Part shown: positions 1 to 5,471 of the stretch, one piece after another
Layout of the letters: the number at the start of each line of letters is the position of its first letter
How positions within the stretch are numbered: position 1 is the first letter of the stretch
Assembly: GCA_003519585.1 (NCBI GenBank)
Contig: DOWL01000109.1
Location: 59,332-64,991, forward strand
DNA from: Nocardioides sp.
GTDB taxonomy: Bacteria; Actinomycetota; Actinomycetes; Propionibacteriales; Nocardioidaceae
Length of the DNA: 5,660 bases
Direction of reading: 5' to 3'
Position numbers and translations under genes: made by a program
The notes under the pieces: model-generated
What the model was told of the DNA's origin: nothing
What the model saw: the letters and a program-made list of their open reading frames with translations, nothing else
Database searches by the model: none

Positions 1-33
1 CCTCAAGACGAGCCTCAAGACGAGAAGGCCTGA
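1..33 (+). CDS. C-terminal tail of upstream gene (partial), possibly the CbiM/CbiN-type substrate component
   Basis: Frame 1 is open from the window edge to a TGA at 31-33 and encodes only a charged tail, PQDEPQDEKA. The tail is written by a 12-base unit repeated exactly twice (1-12 and 13-24). The stop lies one base before the cbiQ start, the tight spacing expected of an operon. In cobalt and nickel ECF operons the gene before cbiQ is usually the substrate-specific membrane protein CbiM or its small partner CbiN (PDGLE domain), so that is the inferred identity. Too little protein is visible to confirm it, and the cbiQ frame is also open to the edge, so this could be non-coding. Confidence 0.4.
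   Translation, partial: PQDEPQDEKA
22..28 (+). promoter_or_regulatory. Ribosome binding site for cbiQ
   Basis: GAGAAGG lies 6 bases before the GTG at 35. It supports that GTG as the start, although the reading frame stays open to the window edge. It overlaps the last codons of the upstream frame, consistent with translational coupling. Confidence 0.5.
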
Positions 34-34
34 C

Positions 35-706
35 GTGGGTGGCCCGCACGGGCACAAGCTGCACTTCCACGGTCACTCTCCGGTGCACCGCGCCCCGGCG
101 CACCTGAAGATCCTGGCGCTGCTCGGCTTCGTCCTCGTGGTCGTGGCGACCCCCCGCGAGTGGTATTGGGCCTTCGCCGCCTACTTCGCCGTGCTCGCGG
201 TCGTGGTGGCCATCTCCCGGGTGCCTCCGACCTACCTCCTCAAGCGGATGGTGGTGGAGATCCCGTTCGTGGTGTTTGCCCTCCTGTTGCCGTTCGTCGC
301 CCACGGCCCGCAGACCGAGGTCCTCGGGGTCAGCGTCAGCCAGTCCGGGCTGCTGGCCGCCTGGGGGCTGCTGGTCAAGGGCACCCTCGGCGTCCTGGCC
401 AGCCTGACCCTGGCCGCGACCACCGAGCCGCAGGAGCTGCTGGCCGGTCTCGAACGGCTACGGCTGCCCAACCTGCTCGTGCAGATCATGGGCTTCATGA
501 TCCGTTACCTCGACGTGGTCACCTCCGAGATGCACCGGATGAAGGTGGCCCGGGAGTCCCGAGGCTTCACCGCCCGCAACCCGCGGCACTGGCCGGTGCT
601 GGCCAAGTCCGCCGGGGCGTTGTTCATCCGCTCCTACGAGCGCGGCGAACGGGTCCACCTCGCGATGCTCAGCCGCGGCTACACCGGCCGGATGCCACGC
701 CAATGA
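35..706 (+). CDS. cbiQ: CbiQ: transmembrane (T) component of a cobalt/nickel ECF transporter
   Basis: This is the membrane coupling subunit of an energy-coupling factor importer. It links ATP hydrolysis by CbiO to movement of the metal-binding CbiM-type subunit. The 223 residues match the family's usual size. The N-terminus is His-rich (HGHKLHFHGHSPVH, residues 6-19), as in many Co/Ni CbiQ proteins. Hydrophobic segments lie at about 26-39, 44-60, 72-90 and 105-128. Two Arg-Gly coupling motifs, ARESRGF (172-178) and AMLSRGY (210-216), sit on the cytoplasmic helices that dock into the ATPase. The GTG start at 35 has a ribosome site and gives the expected family N-terminus. The stop at 704-706 almost touches cbiO, so the two are co-translated. 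Cobalt (for vitamin B12) is the likelier cargo; nickel cannot be excluded. A controlling cobalamin riboswitch, if present, would be upstream of the window. Confidence 0.93.
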   Translation: MGGPHGHKLHFHGHSPVHRAPAHLKILALLGFVLVVVATPREWYWAFAAYFAVLAVVVAISRVPPTYLLKRMVVEIPFVVFALLLPFVAHGPQTEVLGVSVSQSGLLAAWGLLVKGTLGVLASLTLAATTEPQELLAGLERLRLPNLLVQIMGFMIRYLDVVTSEMHRMKVARESRGFTARNPRHWPVLAKSAGALFIRSYERGERVHLAMLSRGYTGRMPRQ

Positions 707-707
707 G

Positions 708-1487
708 GTGTCGGTGACCACCCCCGTACTCGACGTCCGCGGCCTGGCCTTCGCCTACCCCGACGGGCACCAGGCCCTCTTCGGCGTCGACCTGCACGTC
801 CACCGGGGCGAGCGGGTCGCGATGCTCGGCCCCAACGGCGCGGGCAAGACCACCCTGGTCCTGCACCTCAACGGCATCCTCGTCGCCGGTGCGGGCAGCG
901 TCGCCGTGAGCGGGCTGCCGGTGACCAAGGAGAACATCCCGGAGATCCGCCGCCGGGTCGGCATCGTCTTCCAGGATCCCGACGACCAACTGTTCATGGG
1001 CACGGTCCGCCAGGACGTCGGCTTCGGCCCGGCCAACCTCGGGCTCCAGGGAGCCGAGTTGGAGGCCCGGGTCCAGCGCGCGCTGGAGCAGGTCGGCATG
1101 GAGGAGTACGCCGACCGCCCGCCACATCACCTCTCCTTCGGCCAACGCCGTCGGGTCGCGGTGGCCACCGTGCTCGCCATGGAGCCGGAGATCCTGGTCC
1201 TCGACGAGCCGTCGTCCAACCTCGACCCGGCCTGCCGCCGCGAACTGGCCGACATCCTGCGCTCCCTCGACGTGACCGTGCTCATGGTCACCCACGACCT
1301 GCCGTACGCACTCGAGCTCTGCCCCCGGGCCGTCGTGCTGAGCGACGGCACCGTCGTCGCCGACGGGTCGACGTACGACGTGCTCACTGACGACGAACTG
1401 ATGCGCGCCCACCGGCTGGAGCTGCCGTTCGGGTTCGATCCGCGCACCGTCGGCTCGCCGCCGGGCGCTAGTCGTCATGTCCGTTGA
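708..1487 (+). CDS. cbiO: CbiO: ATP-binding component of the cobalt/nickel ECF transporter
   Basis: This cytoplasmic ABC ATPase powers the importer by pairing with CbiQ. All core motifs are intact: Walker A GPNGAGKTT (41-49), Q-loop VFQDPDDQLF (87-96, Q89), signature LSFGQ (142-146, Phe in place of the usual third-position Gly), Walker B ILVLDEP (162-168, catalytic E167), D-loop SSNLD (169-173) and the H-loop histidine H196 in MVTHDL. QDPDDQLF after the Q-loop is typical of ECF ATPases. The GTG at 708 follows the cbiQ stop by one base. A second GTG at 714 may be the real start, since GAGG at 705-708 is better spaced for it. The last six residues (ASRHVR) and the stop codon come from the left arm of the inverted repeat at 1468-1635, so the original C-terminus was probably different. 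No function is likely lost, because the ATPase core ends well before this. Confidence 0.95.
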   Translation: MSVTTPVLDVRGLAFAYPDGHQALFGVDLHVHRGERVAMLGPNGAGKTTLVLHLNGILVAGAGSVAVSGLPVTKENIPEIRRRVGIVFQDPDDQLFMGTVRQDVGFGPANLGLQGAELEARVQRALEQVGMEEYADRPPHHLSFGQRRRVAVATVLAMEPEILVLDEPSSNLDPACRRELADILRSLDVTVLMVTHDLPYALELCPRAVVLSDGTVVADGSTYDVLTDDELMRAHRLELPFGFDPRTVGSPPGASRHVR

Positions 1488-1635
1488 TTCGTCGGGTGTC
1501 CCGCACCCCGGGCACGCACCTCGCGGCGTTGCCGTCGTTCGCTGGACGAGCAAGTACGGCTTCACTCCGGCGCCTTGCGATGCACGCACCCGGAGCACGG
1601 GACACCCCCGACGAATCAACTGACATGACCACTAG
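1468..1635. repeat. 168-bp imperfect inverted repeat forming one long hairpin; MITE-like or structured element
   Basis: The left arm (from CTAGT at 1468) matches the reverse complement of the right arm (ending ACTAG at 1635). Aligned, 1468-1492 matches 1611-1635 at 23 of 25 positions, with 10 identical in a row at 1483-1492. Pairing continues through CGGG and TGTCCCG (a 2-base length difference), then more loosely to TCGC at 1521-1524 opposite GCGA at 1577-1580. The middle forms its own stem: GCCGTCGTTCGCT (1531-1543) against AGCAAGTACGGC (1549-1560), with a 5-base loop. CTAG occurs at both ends and could be a target duplication, but CTAG is self-complementary and so equally belongs to the arms. 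No transposase is present. No run of T follows it, so it is not a standard intrinsic terminator, though it could still attenuate transcription. It may be a non-autonomous mobile element, a dispersed palindromic repeat or a structured RNA; one copy cannot decide. Confidence 0.8.
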
Positions 1636-1639
1636 TTGA

Positions 1640-1645
1640 TAGCCT
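1640..1645 (+). promoter_or_regulatory. Candidate -10 box for a leaderless DUF3618 transcript
   Basis: TAGCCT fits the actinobacterial -10 pattern TANNNT and ends 7 bases before the GTG start at 1653. No ribosome site is visible before that GTG, so transcription may start at or next to the start codon. A possible -35, CTGACA at 1620-1625, has a short 14-base spacer and falls inside the right arm of the inverted repeat. Confidence 0.4.
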
Positions 1646-1652
1646 CGCCGAC

Positions 1653-1931
1653 GTGGCGAAGGGACCGGGGGCGGATCAAGGGAAGGCCGACGAGCCGACC
1701 CAACTCGCGCGCGAGATCGAGGAGACGCGCGATCGATTGGCCGGCACGATCGACGAGCTGCTCTACCGCGCTCACCCCAAGACGATCGTCAGCCGCGAGG
1801 TCGCCGACATCAAGGGCTTCTTCGTCAACCCCGCCACCGGTGAGCCCCGCACGGAGAACATCCTCAAGATCGCCGGCGGTGTCGTCGGCGTCATCGCGCT
1901 CTTCATGCTCGTGCGGAAGGTCGCACGCTGA
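1653..1931 (+). CDS. DUF3618 family small membrane-anchored protein
   Basis: This 92-residue protein matches DUF3618 in layout. It has a polar N-terminus, an amphipathic helical stretch TQLAREIEETRDRLAGTIDE (16-35) with the family's spaced E-I-E-x-T-R-x-x-L pattern, a middle region with HPKTIVSREVADIKGFF (41-57), and one C-terminal membrane helix (about 72-87) ending in the basic anchor VRKVAR. The polar part probably faces the cytoplasm. The family's biochemical role is not known; it is common in actinobacteria and I assign no function. The GTG start has no ribosome site and probably begins a leaderless message. The gene ends just before the GroES-like gene, and its last codons carry a good ribosome site for that gene, so the two probably form an operon. 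Confidence 0.82.
   Translation: MAKGPGADQGKADEPTQLAREIEETRDRLAGTIDELLYRAHPKTIVSREVADIKGFFVNPATGEPRTENILKIAGGVVGVIALFMLVRKVAR
1915..1920 (+). promoter_or_regulatory. Ribosome binding site that points to an upstream start of the GroES-like gene
   Basis: GGAAGG at 1915-1920 lies 7 bases before a CTG at 1928-1930, which overlaps the DUF3618 stop TGA (1929-1931) as CTGA. The usual actinobacterial overlap is GTGA or ATGA. The spacing suits the CTG and is far too long (34 bases) for the ATG at 1955. Confidence 0.5.
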
Positions 1932-1954
1932 GCGGCGACAAGGCCCCGATCCGG

Positions 1955-2257
1955 ATGCTCCACGACCGCGTGCTCGTGGAGGTGGACCGGGACGCCGGCG
2001 AGCGACGGTCCACCGGTGGCATCGTGATCCCGGCGACGGCCGCGATGGGCGCCCGCCGGCTCGCGTGGTCCCGGGTGGTCGCGATCGGCCCGCACGCGCG
2101 CAGCATCGAGGTCGGTGACCGCGTGCTGTTCGATCCGGAGGACAAGTCAGAGGTCGAGGTGCACGGCGAGACCTTCGTGGTCATGCGCGAGCGTGACGTG
2201 CACGCGGTCGCCGCGGAGCGGCTCGACGACGGCGACTCAACAGGGTTGTATTTGTAG
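1955..2257 (+). CDS. Divergent GroES (Cpn10)-like co-chaperone
   Basis: This is a cytoplasmic protein of the Cpn10 fold. Visible signatures are LHDRVLVEVD (2-11, the counterpart of LGDRVLVK), the mobile-loop anchor GGIVIPATA (21-29), VVAIGPHARS (41-50), VGDRVLFDPED (53-63) and VMRERDVHAV (76-85), in GroES order and at GroES length (100 residues). The segment usually reading Y-A-G-T-E-V is replaced by PEDKSEVEV, and there is a C-terminal extension ending in GLYL. No groEL is adjacent, so this is probably a second, specialised GroES. The ATG at 1955 is the only standard start, but the frame is open upstream. A ribosome site at 1915-1920 and the CTGA overlap at 1928 suggest translation may begin there, adding the nine residues MSGDKAPIR. 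The partner chaperonin and substrates cannot be inferred here. Confidence 0.85.
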   Translation: MLHDRVLVEVDRDAGERRSTGGIVIPATAAMGARRLAWSRVVAIGPHARSIEVGDRVLFDPEDKSEVEVHGETFVVMRERDVHAVAAERLDDGDSTGLYL

Positions 2258-2277
2258 CGCTCTAGCAAACTCGGACG

Positions 2278-3795
2278 TCAGACGACTCGCTCGTCGGAGC
2301 TGCCGGATCGGATGACGTCTTGGTGGGCCTCGCGGGCAGGCACCGCCCCGGCGGCCGGGACCAGCCCCAGCTCGCCGTCCGCGGCGTCGGCGAGGGCGCC
2401 GGCAGAGGCCAGGTCGTGGCTGTTGGGGATGCGCAGTGCGGCCAGGGAGGCCAGCCCGACGACGATGCCCAGGACCACGAAGCCGATGACGTACCCGCGC
2501 TCGTCGGGGTAGCCCGCGAGCCCGTCGTGCGCGGTGATGACGCCGGCCATCACGGCCGCCCCGATCGAACCGCCGATGGTGCGGATGTTGGCGTTCATCC
2601 CGCTGGCGACGCCGGTCTGCTCTCGGGGCACGGAGGCGACCACGACGCCGGCGAGGCTGGAGAAGACCAGGCCTGAGCCGATGCCCTGCACGGTCGTGGC
2701 GGCGTACAGCTGCCAGGTCTCGTTGTGGAACAGCGCCACCGAGATGAACGCCGAGCCGGTGATGAGCAGACCGGCCGTGATGACCGAGCGGGCGCCGAAC
2801 CGGCGGATCAGGGCCGCGGTGAAGAACCCCACGACGAAGCTGGCCACCGCCGAGGGCAGCAGCAACCGCCCGGAGTCGGTGATCGTGGCGCCGAAGCCGT
2901 ACCCGGCCTCCGGCGGGGTCTGGAGCAGCTGCGGCAGGAATCCGAACGACGCCAGGACGCCGAAGCCGACACAGCCGGAGACCACGTTGGACGTCCACAC
3001 ACCGCGGCGCCGCATCATCCGCATGTCGATCATCGGGACTTCGACCCGGAGCTCGACCGCCACCCAGGCCGCGGCCAGCAGCAGTGCGAGGGCGAACAGG
3101 CCGAGCACCTCCGGAGAGGCCCAGCCCCAGTGGTTGCCCTGGCTGAGCCCGAGCAGCAGGGCGATCAGCCAGCCCCCGAGCAGGATCGCCGGGAGGATCG
3201 GCAGCCGGGCCGGCGTGCGGAGAGGTGACTCGGGGACGAAGAGCAGCGCGACCACGGCCACCACCATCGTCACCATCATCGGGAGCCAGAACAGGCCCCG
3301 GAAGCCGACGGCGTCGACGATCGGACCCGCCAGGACGATTCCGAAGCCGAAGCCGACCGCGGTGAGCGAGGCGATCACGCTGAGAGCCATGGTCATCCGC
3401 TCGCGGAACTCGTCGCGGATGATGCCGAAGGAGAGCGGCAGAACGCCGCCGCCGACGCCTTGAAGGACCCGTGCGGCGATCAGCCAGCCGATGCTCGGTG
3501 CCAGCGCGGCGACCAGGGAGCCTAGCGAGAGGGCGACCAGGCAGACCACGAGCACCTTGGTCTTGCCCACCACATCGCCGACCCGGCCCAGAAGCGGCGT
3601 GCTGATCGAGGCCGACAGCAGGTAGGCGGTGAGCACCCAGGTGACCGTGGTCTGGCTGGTGTCGAACTCGGCCTGGATGGTGGGCAGCACCGGCACGATC
3701 AGCGACTGGAGCAGCGCGAACGACGAGGCCGCCACGGCGAGCACCGCAAACGTGACGCCGCGCTGAGCGGACGATCGCGGGGCTGATGGTTGCAT
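2278..3795 (-). CDS. MFS transporter, DHA2 (14-TM drug:H+ antiporter) type
   Basis: This inner-membrane proton-driven exporter, probably of drugs or other small organic compounds, is 505 residues long, the usual size for DHA2. About 14 hydrophobic segments are visible, roughly at 14-34, 50-68, 79-100, 105-125, 137-158, 167-187, 199-217, 228-248, 270-291, 311-329, 338-356, 364-387, 405-421 and 434-455. Motif A is GRVGDVVGKTKV (70-81), motif B RVLQGVGGG (109-117), and the antiporter motif C region is GFGFGIVLAGP (148-158). A hydrophilic tail follows residue 457. The ATG at 3795 has no clear ribosome site, and nearby alternatives hit stops or other frames. It begins 26 bp after the DUF202 gene on the same strand, suggesting one transcript. 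No TetR- or MarR-type regulator is adjacent, so the substrate is not indicated by context. It converges on the GroES-like gene with 20 bp between stops and no convincing terminator. Confidence 0.9.
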   Translation of the reverse strand: MQPSAPRSSAQRGVTFAVLAVAASSFALLQSLIVPVLPTIQAEFDTSQTTVTWVLTAYLLSASISTPLLGRVGDVVGKTKVLVVCLVALSLGSLVAALAPSIGWLIAARVLQGVGGGVLPLSFGIIRDEFRERMTMALSVIASLTAVGFGFGIVLAGPIVDAVGFRGLFWLPMMVTMVVAVVALLFVPESPLRTPARLPILPAILLGGWLIALLLGLSQGNHWGWASPEVLGLFALALLLAAAWVAVELRVEVPMIDMRMMRRRGVWTSNVVSGCVGFGVLASFGFLPQLLQTPPEAGYGFGATITDSGRLLLPSAVASFVVGFFTAALIRRFGARSVITAGLLITGSAFISVALFHNETWQLYAATTVQGIGSGLVFSSLAGVVVASVPREQTGVASGMNANIRTIGGSIGAAVMAGVITAHDGLAGYPDERGYVIGFVVLGIVVGLASLAALRIPNSHDLASAGALADAADGELGLVPAAGAVPAREAHQDVIRSGSSDERVV

Positions 3796-3821
3796 GGAGC
3801 AACGATCATCCCATGAGTGGG

Positions 3822-4163
3822 TCAGGCGCTGAGCAACAGGACGAGGGTCGAGACGAGCACGGCGCCGAGCAGCACCCCGGCCGCGATGGTCGGACCGTTG
3901 GCCGCGCTGATCCCCTCGCTGTCACCGCGGTTGATGGCGCGGGTGACCCTTCGGTAGCGCACCGTGCCGTACGCCACACCGACCGCGCCGACCACGATGA
4001 GTAGACCGCCGGCGACCAGGCTCGCCGCCGTCACCTTGCCGCCGTCGGCGAAACGCGCCACGGCCAGTCCGACCACCACCACGTTGGCGCTGGTGCGCAG
4101 CCAGGCCAACTGCGTCCGCTCGTTGGCGAGGTGGTCCCGGACCCGGTCGACGCCGTCGTGCAT
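3822..4163 (-). CDS. DUF202 (YidH-like) small membrane protein
   Basis: The N-terminus carries the DUF202 signature RDHLANERTQLAWLRTSAN (9-27), a short amphipathic stretch leading into the first membrane helix. Three membrane segments follow, at about 27-38, 46-68 and 91-111, with a basic cytoplasmic loop RYRRVTRAINR (69-79). At 113 residues it matches the family. The function of DUF202 proteins is not established. GGAGG (complement of 4169-4173) lies 5 bases before the ATG and fixes the start firmly. The gene lies 101 bp downstream of the TauE-like gene and 26 bp upstream of the MFS exporter on the same strand, so co-expression with the exporter is likely. Confidence 0.88.
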   Translation of the reverse strand: MHDGVDRVRDHLANERTQLAWLRTSANVVVVGLAVARFADGGKVTAASLVAGGLLIVVGAVGVAYGTVRYRRVTRAINRGDSEGISAANGPTIAAGVLLGAVLVSTLVLLLSA

Positions 4164-4168
4164 CCCAG

Positions 4169-4173
4169 CCTCC
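4169..4173 (-). promoter_or_regulatory. Ribosome binding site for the DUF202 gene
   Basis: GGAGG on the minus strand lies 5 bases before the ATG at 4163-4161. It is the clearest Shine-Dalgarno site in the window and supports that start. Confidence 0.7.
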
Positions 4174-4264
4174 GTGAGGTGTAGCCGTGTGCTGCCCTGC
4201 GCTCCATCCTGCTCCCGCGCAACGTGAGCGCCGCGCGTGGGTGCCGCCCTGCCTCGTCGAGGGT

Positions 4265-5059
4265 TCAGAGCGCCGCGATGACGTACGCCGCCGCGAGGGC
4301 GATGCAGACGCCGCCGAGCAGCAGCCGCAGCGGGACCTCCGGCACCCGGGGCGCGAGCCGGGCTCCCCAGTAGCCACCGACCAGGCCGCCCAGCCCCGCG
4401 GCCAGCCCCAGTGTCCAGTCCGGTGTCACCGAGCCGTCCGCTCCGACCGCGATCACGGCGAAGCTGGCAACGCCGGCCACGGAAGTCACGAAGGTCGAGG
4501 CCAAGGCAGCGGGCGCCACCTCGGCGACCGCCATCCCGCGACCGACGAGGATCGGGGCCAGGATCGAGCCGCCGCCGATGCCGTAGATGCCGCCGAGGGT
4601 GCCGACCGCGAAGGCCAGGCAGACCAGCGCGGGCGTCCGGATCGGCGCGGCGGCACCGTGGCCGGCGACCGGCCGGAGCGTCCGCTCCACCAGCCAGGTC
4701 CCCAGACCGAGCAGCACCGCGGCCGCGACGAGCCGGAAGGTCCGCGGATCGGGGACCAGCCAGACCCGGATGCAGGCACCGAGCACGACGCCGGGCAGGG
4801 TCCCGGCGAGCAGCCGTCCGACGAGCGAACCGCGCAGCCGGGCTCGGAGTCGGACGAGGGCGCCTGGTCCGGCGACGACGTTGTAGAGCAGATTGGTCGG
4901 CGTGATCGACGGGTTGGGCACCTTCAGCACGTCGAGCTGGACCGGGAGGAGCAGGACCGCGCCCGATACCCCGACCGGGGTGGTGATCAGCGCGACCACG
5001 AAGCCGCAGCAGAGGGCGATCAGGGGTGCGGCCACGGCAGCATCGTCGCAGTGCTCCAT
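4265..5059 (-). CDS. TauE/SafE family (sulfite/organosulfonate exporter-type) permease
   Basis: This is a polytopic inner-membrane protein of the TauE/SafE (formerly DUF81) family, whose studied members move sulfite, sulfoacetate or related anions. The internal duplication is visible. In the first half, GVSGAVLLLPVQ (30-41) is followed by PSITPTNLLYNVVAG (50-64). In the second half, GGIYGIGGGSILAPILVGRG (156-175) is followed by APAALASTFVTSVAG (182-196). The end GARLAPRVPEVPLRLLLGGV (232-251) is typical. I chose the ATG at 5059 (264 residues, normal length). A longer frame to 5119 would overlap the divergent regulator gene and add a non-hydrophobic leader. The cargo is unknown. The divergent molybdate-binding regulator gene 24 bp away suggests it may handle, or respond to, an oxyanion; that is inference. 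Confidence 0.88.
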   Translation of the reverse strand: MEHCDDAAVAAPLIALCCGFVVALITTPVGVSGAVLLLPVQLDVLKVPNPSITPTNLLYNVVAGPGALVRLRARLRGSLVGRLLAGTLPGVVLGACIRVWLVPDPRTFRLVAAAVLLGLGTWLVERTLRPVAGHGAAAPIRTPALVCLAFAVGTLGGIYGIGGGSILAPILVGRGMAVAEVAPAALASTFVTSVAGVASFAVIAVGADGSVTPDWTLGLAAGLGGLVGGYWGARLAPRVPEVPLRLLLGGVCIALAAAYVIAAL

Positions 5060-5071
5060 CGCGGCACGTCC

Positions 5072-5077
5072 TAGAAT
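5072..5077 (+). promoter_or_regulatory. -10 box for a leaderless MerR-Mop transcript
   Basis: TAGAAT is a strong actinobacterial -10 (TANNNT) and ends 6 bases before the GTG at 5084, with no ribosome site between. Transcription would therefore begin about at the start codon. No convincing -35 is seen. The box lies in the 24-bp gap between the two divergent genes, so a protein bound here could affect both. Confidence 0.6.
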
Positions 5078-5083
5078 CGCCTG

Positions 5084-5464
5084 GTGGCGGACTACCTGCG
5101 CATCGGTGAGGTCGCCCAAGCGGTCGGCGTGAGCGTCGACACCTTGCGCCGCTGGGAGACCGAGGGTCGGGTGTCCTTCGAGCGCCAGGGCAACCAGCGG
5201 GTGCTACCCGCCGAGCAGTTGGCGCCGCTGATCGCCTCGCTGGCCGGCTCGTCGTCCACGTCGAGCGCCCGCAACCGGATGACCGGCATCGTGGTCGCGG
5301 TCAAGCGGGACCACGTGATGGCCCAGGTCGAGCTGGCCTGCGGTGACTACCGGATCGTGTCCCTGATGAGTCGCGACGCCGCAGACGAGCTCGGCCTCGA
5401 GGTCGGCAAGCCTGCGATCGCGGTCGTGAAGGCGACCAACGTGATCGTCGAGGTCTCGGAGTAG
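5084..5464 (+). CDS. MerR-type HTH fused to a molybdate-binding Mop/TOBE domain; probable molybdate-responsive regulator
   Basis: This is probably a DNA-binding protein that senses molybdate or tungstate. Residues 4-50 form a MerR/excisionase-type winged helix: YLRIGEVAQAVGVSVDTLRR (4-23), then WETEGRV and a QRVLPAEQL wing. A Ser-rich linker (57-61) leads to a single Mop (TOBE) domain at 62-124. That domain carries the usual SARNRMTGIV (61-70), an LMSRDAADELGLEVG core (94-108) and the terminal AVVKATNVIVEV (113-124) strand. Mop domains bind oxyanions as multimers, so the protein probably works as an oligomer. At 126 residues it is full length. The GTG start is set by a -10 box 6 bases upstream. 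Such genes are often found next to modABC. Here no modABC follows: the next gene is on the other strand, 7 bp beyond the stop, and the divergent neighbour is a TauE-type permease. Confidence 0.87.
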   Translation: MADYLRIGEVAQAVGVSVDTLRRWETEGRVSFERQGNQRVLPAEQLAPLIASLAGSSSTSSARNRMTGIVVAVKRDHVMAQVELACGDYRIVSLMSRDAADELGLEVGKPAIAVVKATNVIVEVSE

Positions 5465-5471
5465 GACCGAC

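Noticed and set aside
669..1619. A 316-codon open frame on the minus strand across cbiO and the inverted repeat
   Set aside because: It is antisense to an intact, motif-complete ATPase and is Asp/Glu/Val/Gly-rich in the way of GC-biased shadow frames. Its apparent coding in the repeat follows from the hairpin sequence.
1468..1635. Tested the repeat as a CRISPR, tRNA or IS with transposase
   Set aside because: There are no regularly spaced direct repeats, no cloverleaf with acceptor and anticodon arms, and no transposase frame.
2230..2302. Possible terminator between the convergent GroES-like and MFS genes
   Set aside because: Only 4-base stems are visible, such as CGAC with GTCG, and there is no T run on either strand.
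2534..3463. A 309-codon plus-strand frame opposite the MFS gene
   Set aside because: It is a Ser/Pro/Thr/Arg-rich shadow with no domain signature, opposite a clear 14-helix transporter.
4252..4262. Perfect 11-base palindrome CCTCGTCGAGG just after the TauE stop
   Set aside because: A one-base centre cannot form a hairpin loop, no T run follows, and such short palindromes are common by chance in this GC-rich sequence.
4226..4277. 10-base direct repeat GAGCGCCGCG at 4226-4235 and 4268-4277
   Set aside because: It is pure GC-rich text, partly inside a coding region, with no other copies nearby; chance is enough.
4187..5074. A 295-codon plus-strand frame opposite the TauE-like gene
   Set aside because: It is Gly/Asp/Arg/Gln-rich low-complexity shadow; the minus strand holds the recognisable membrane protein.
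5060..5119. The longer start of the TauE-like gene at 5119
   Set aside because: It would overlap the regulator gene and its -10 box and add 20 non-hydrophobic residues; the ATG at 5059 gives the normal length.
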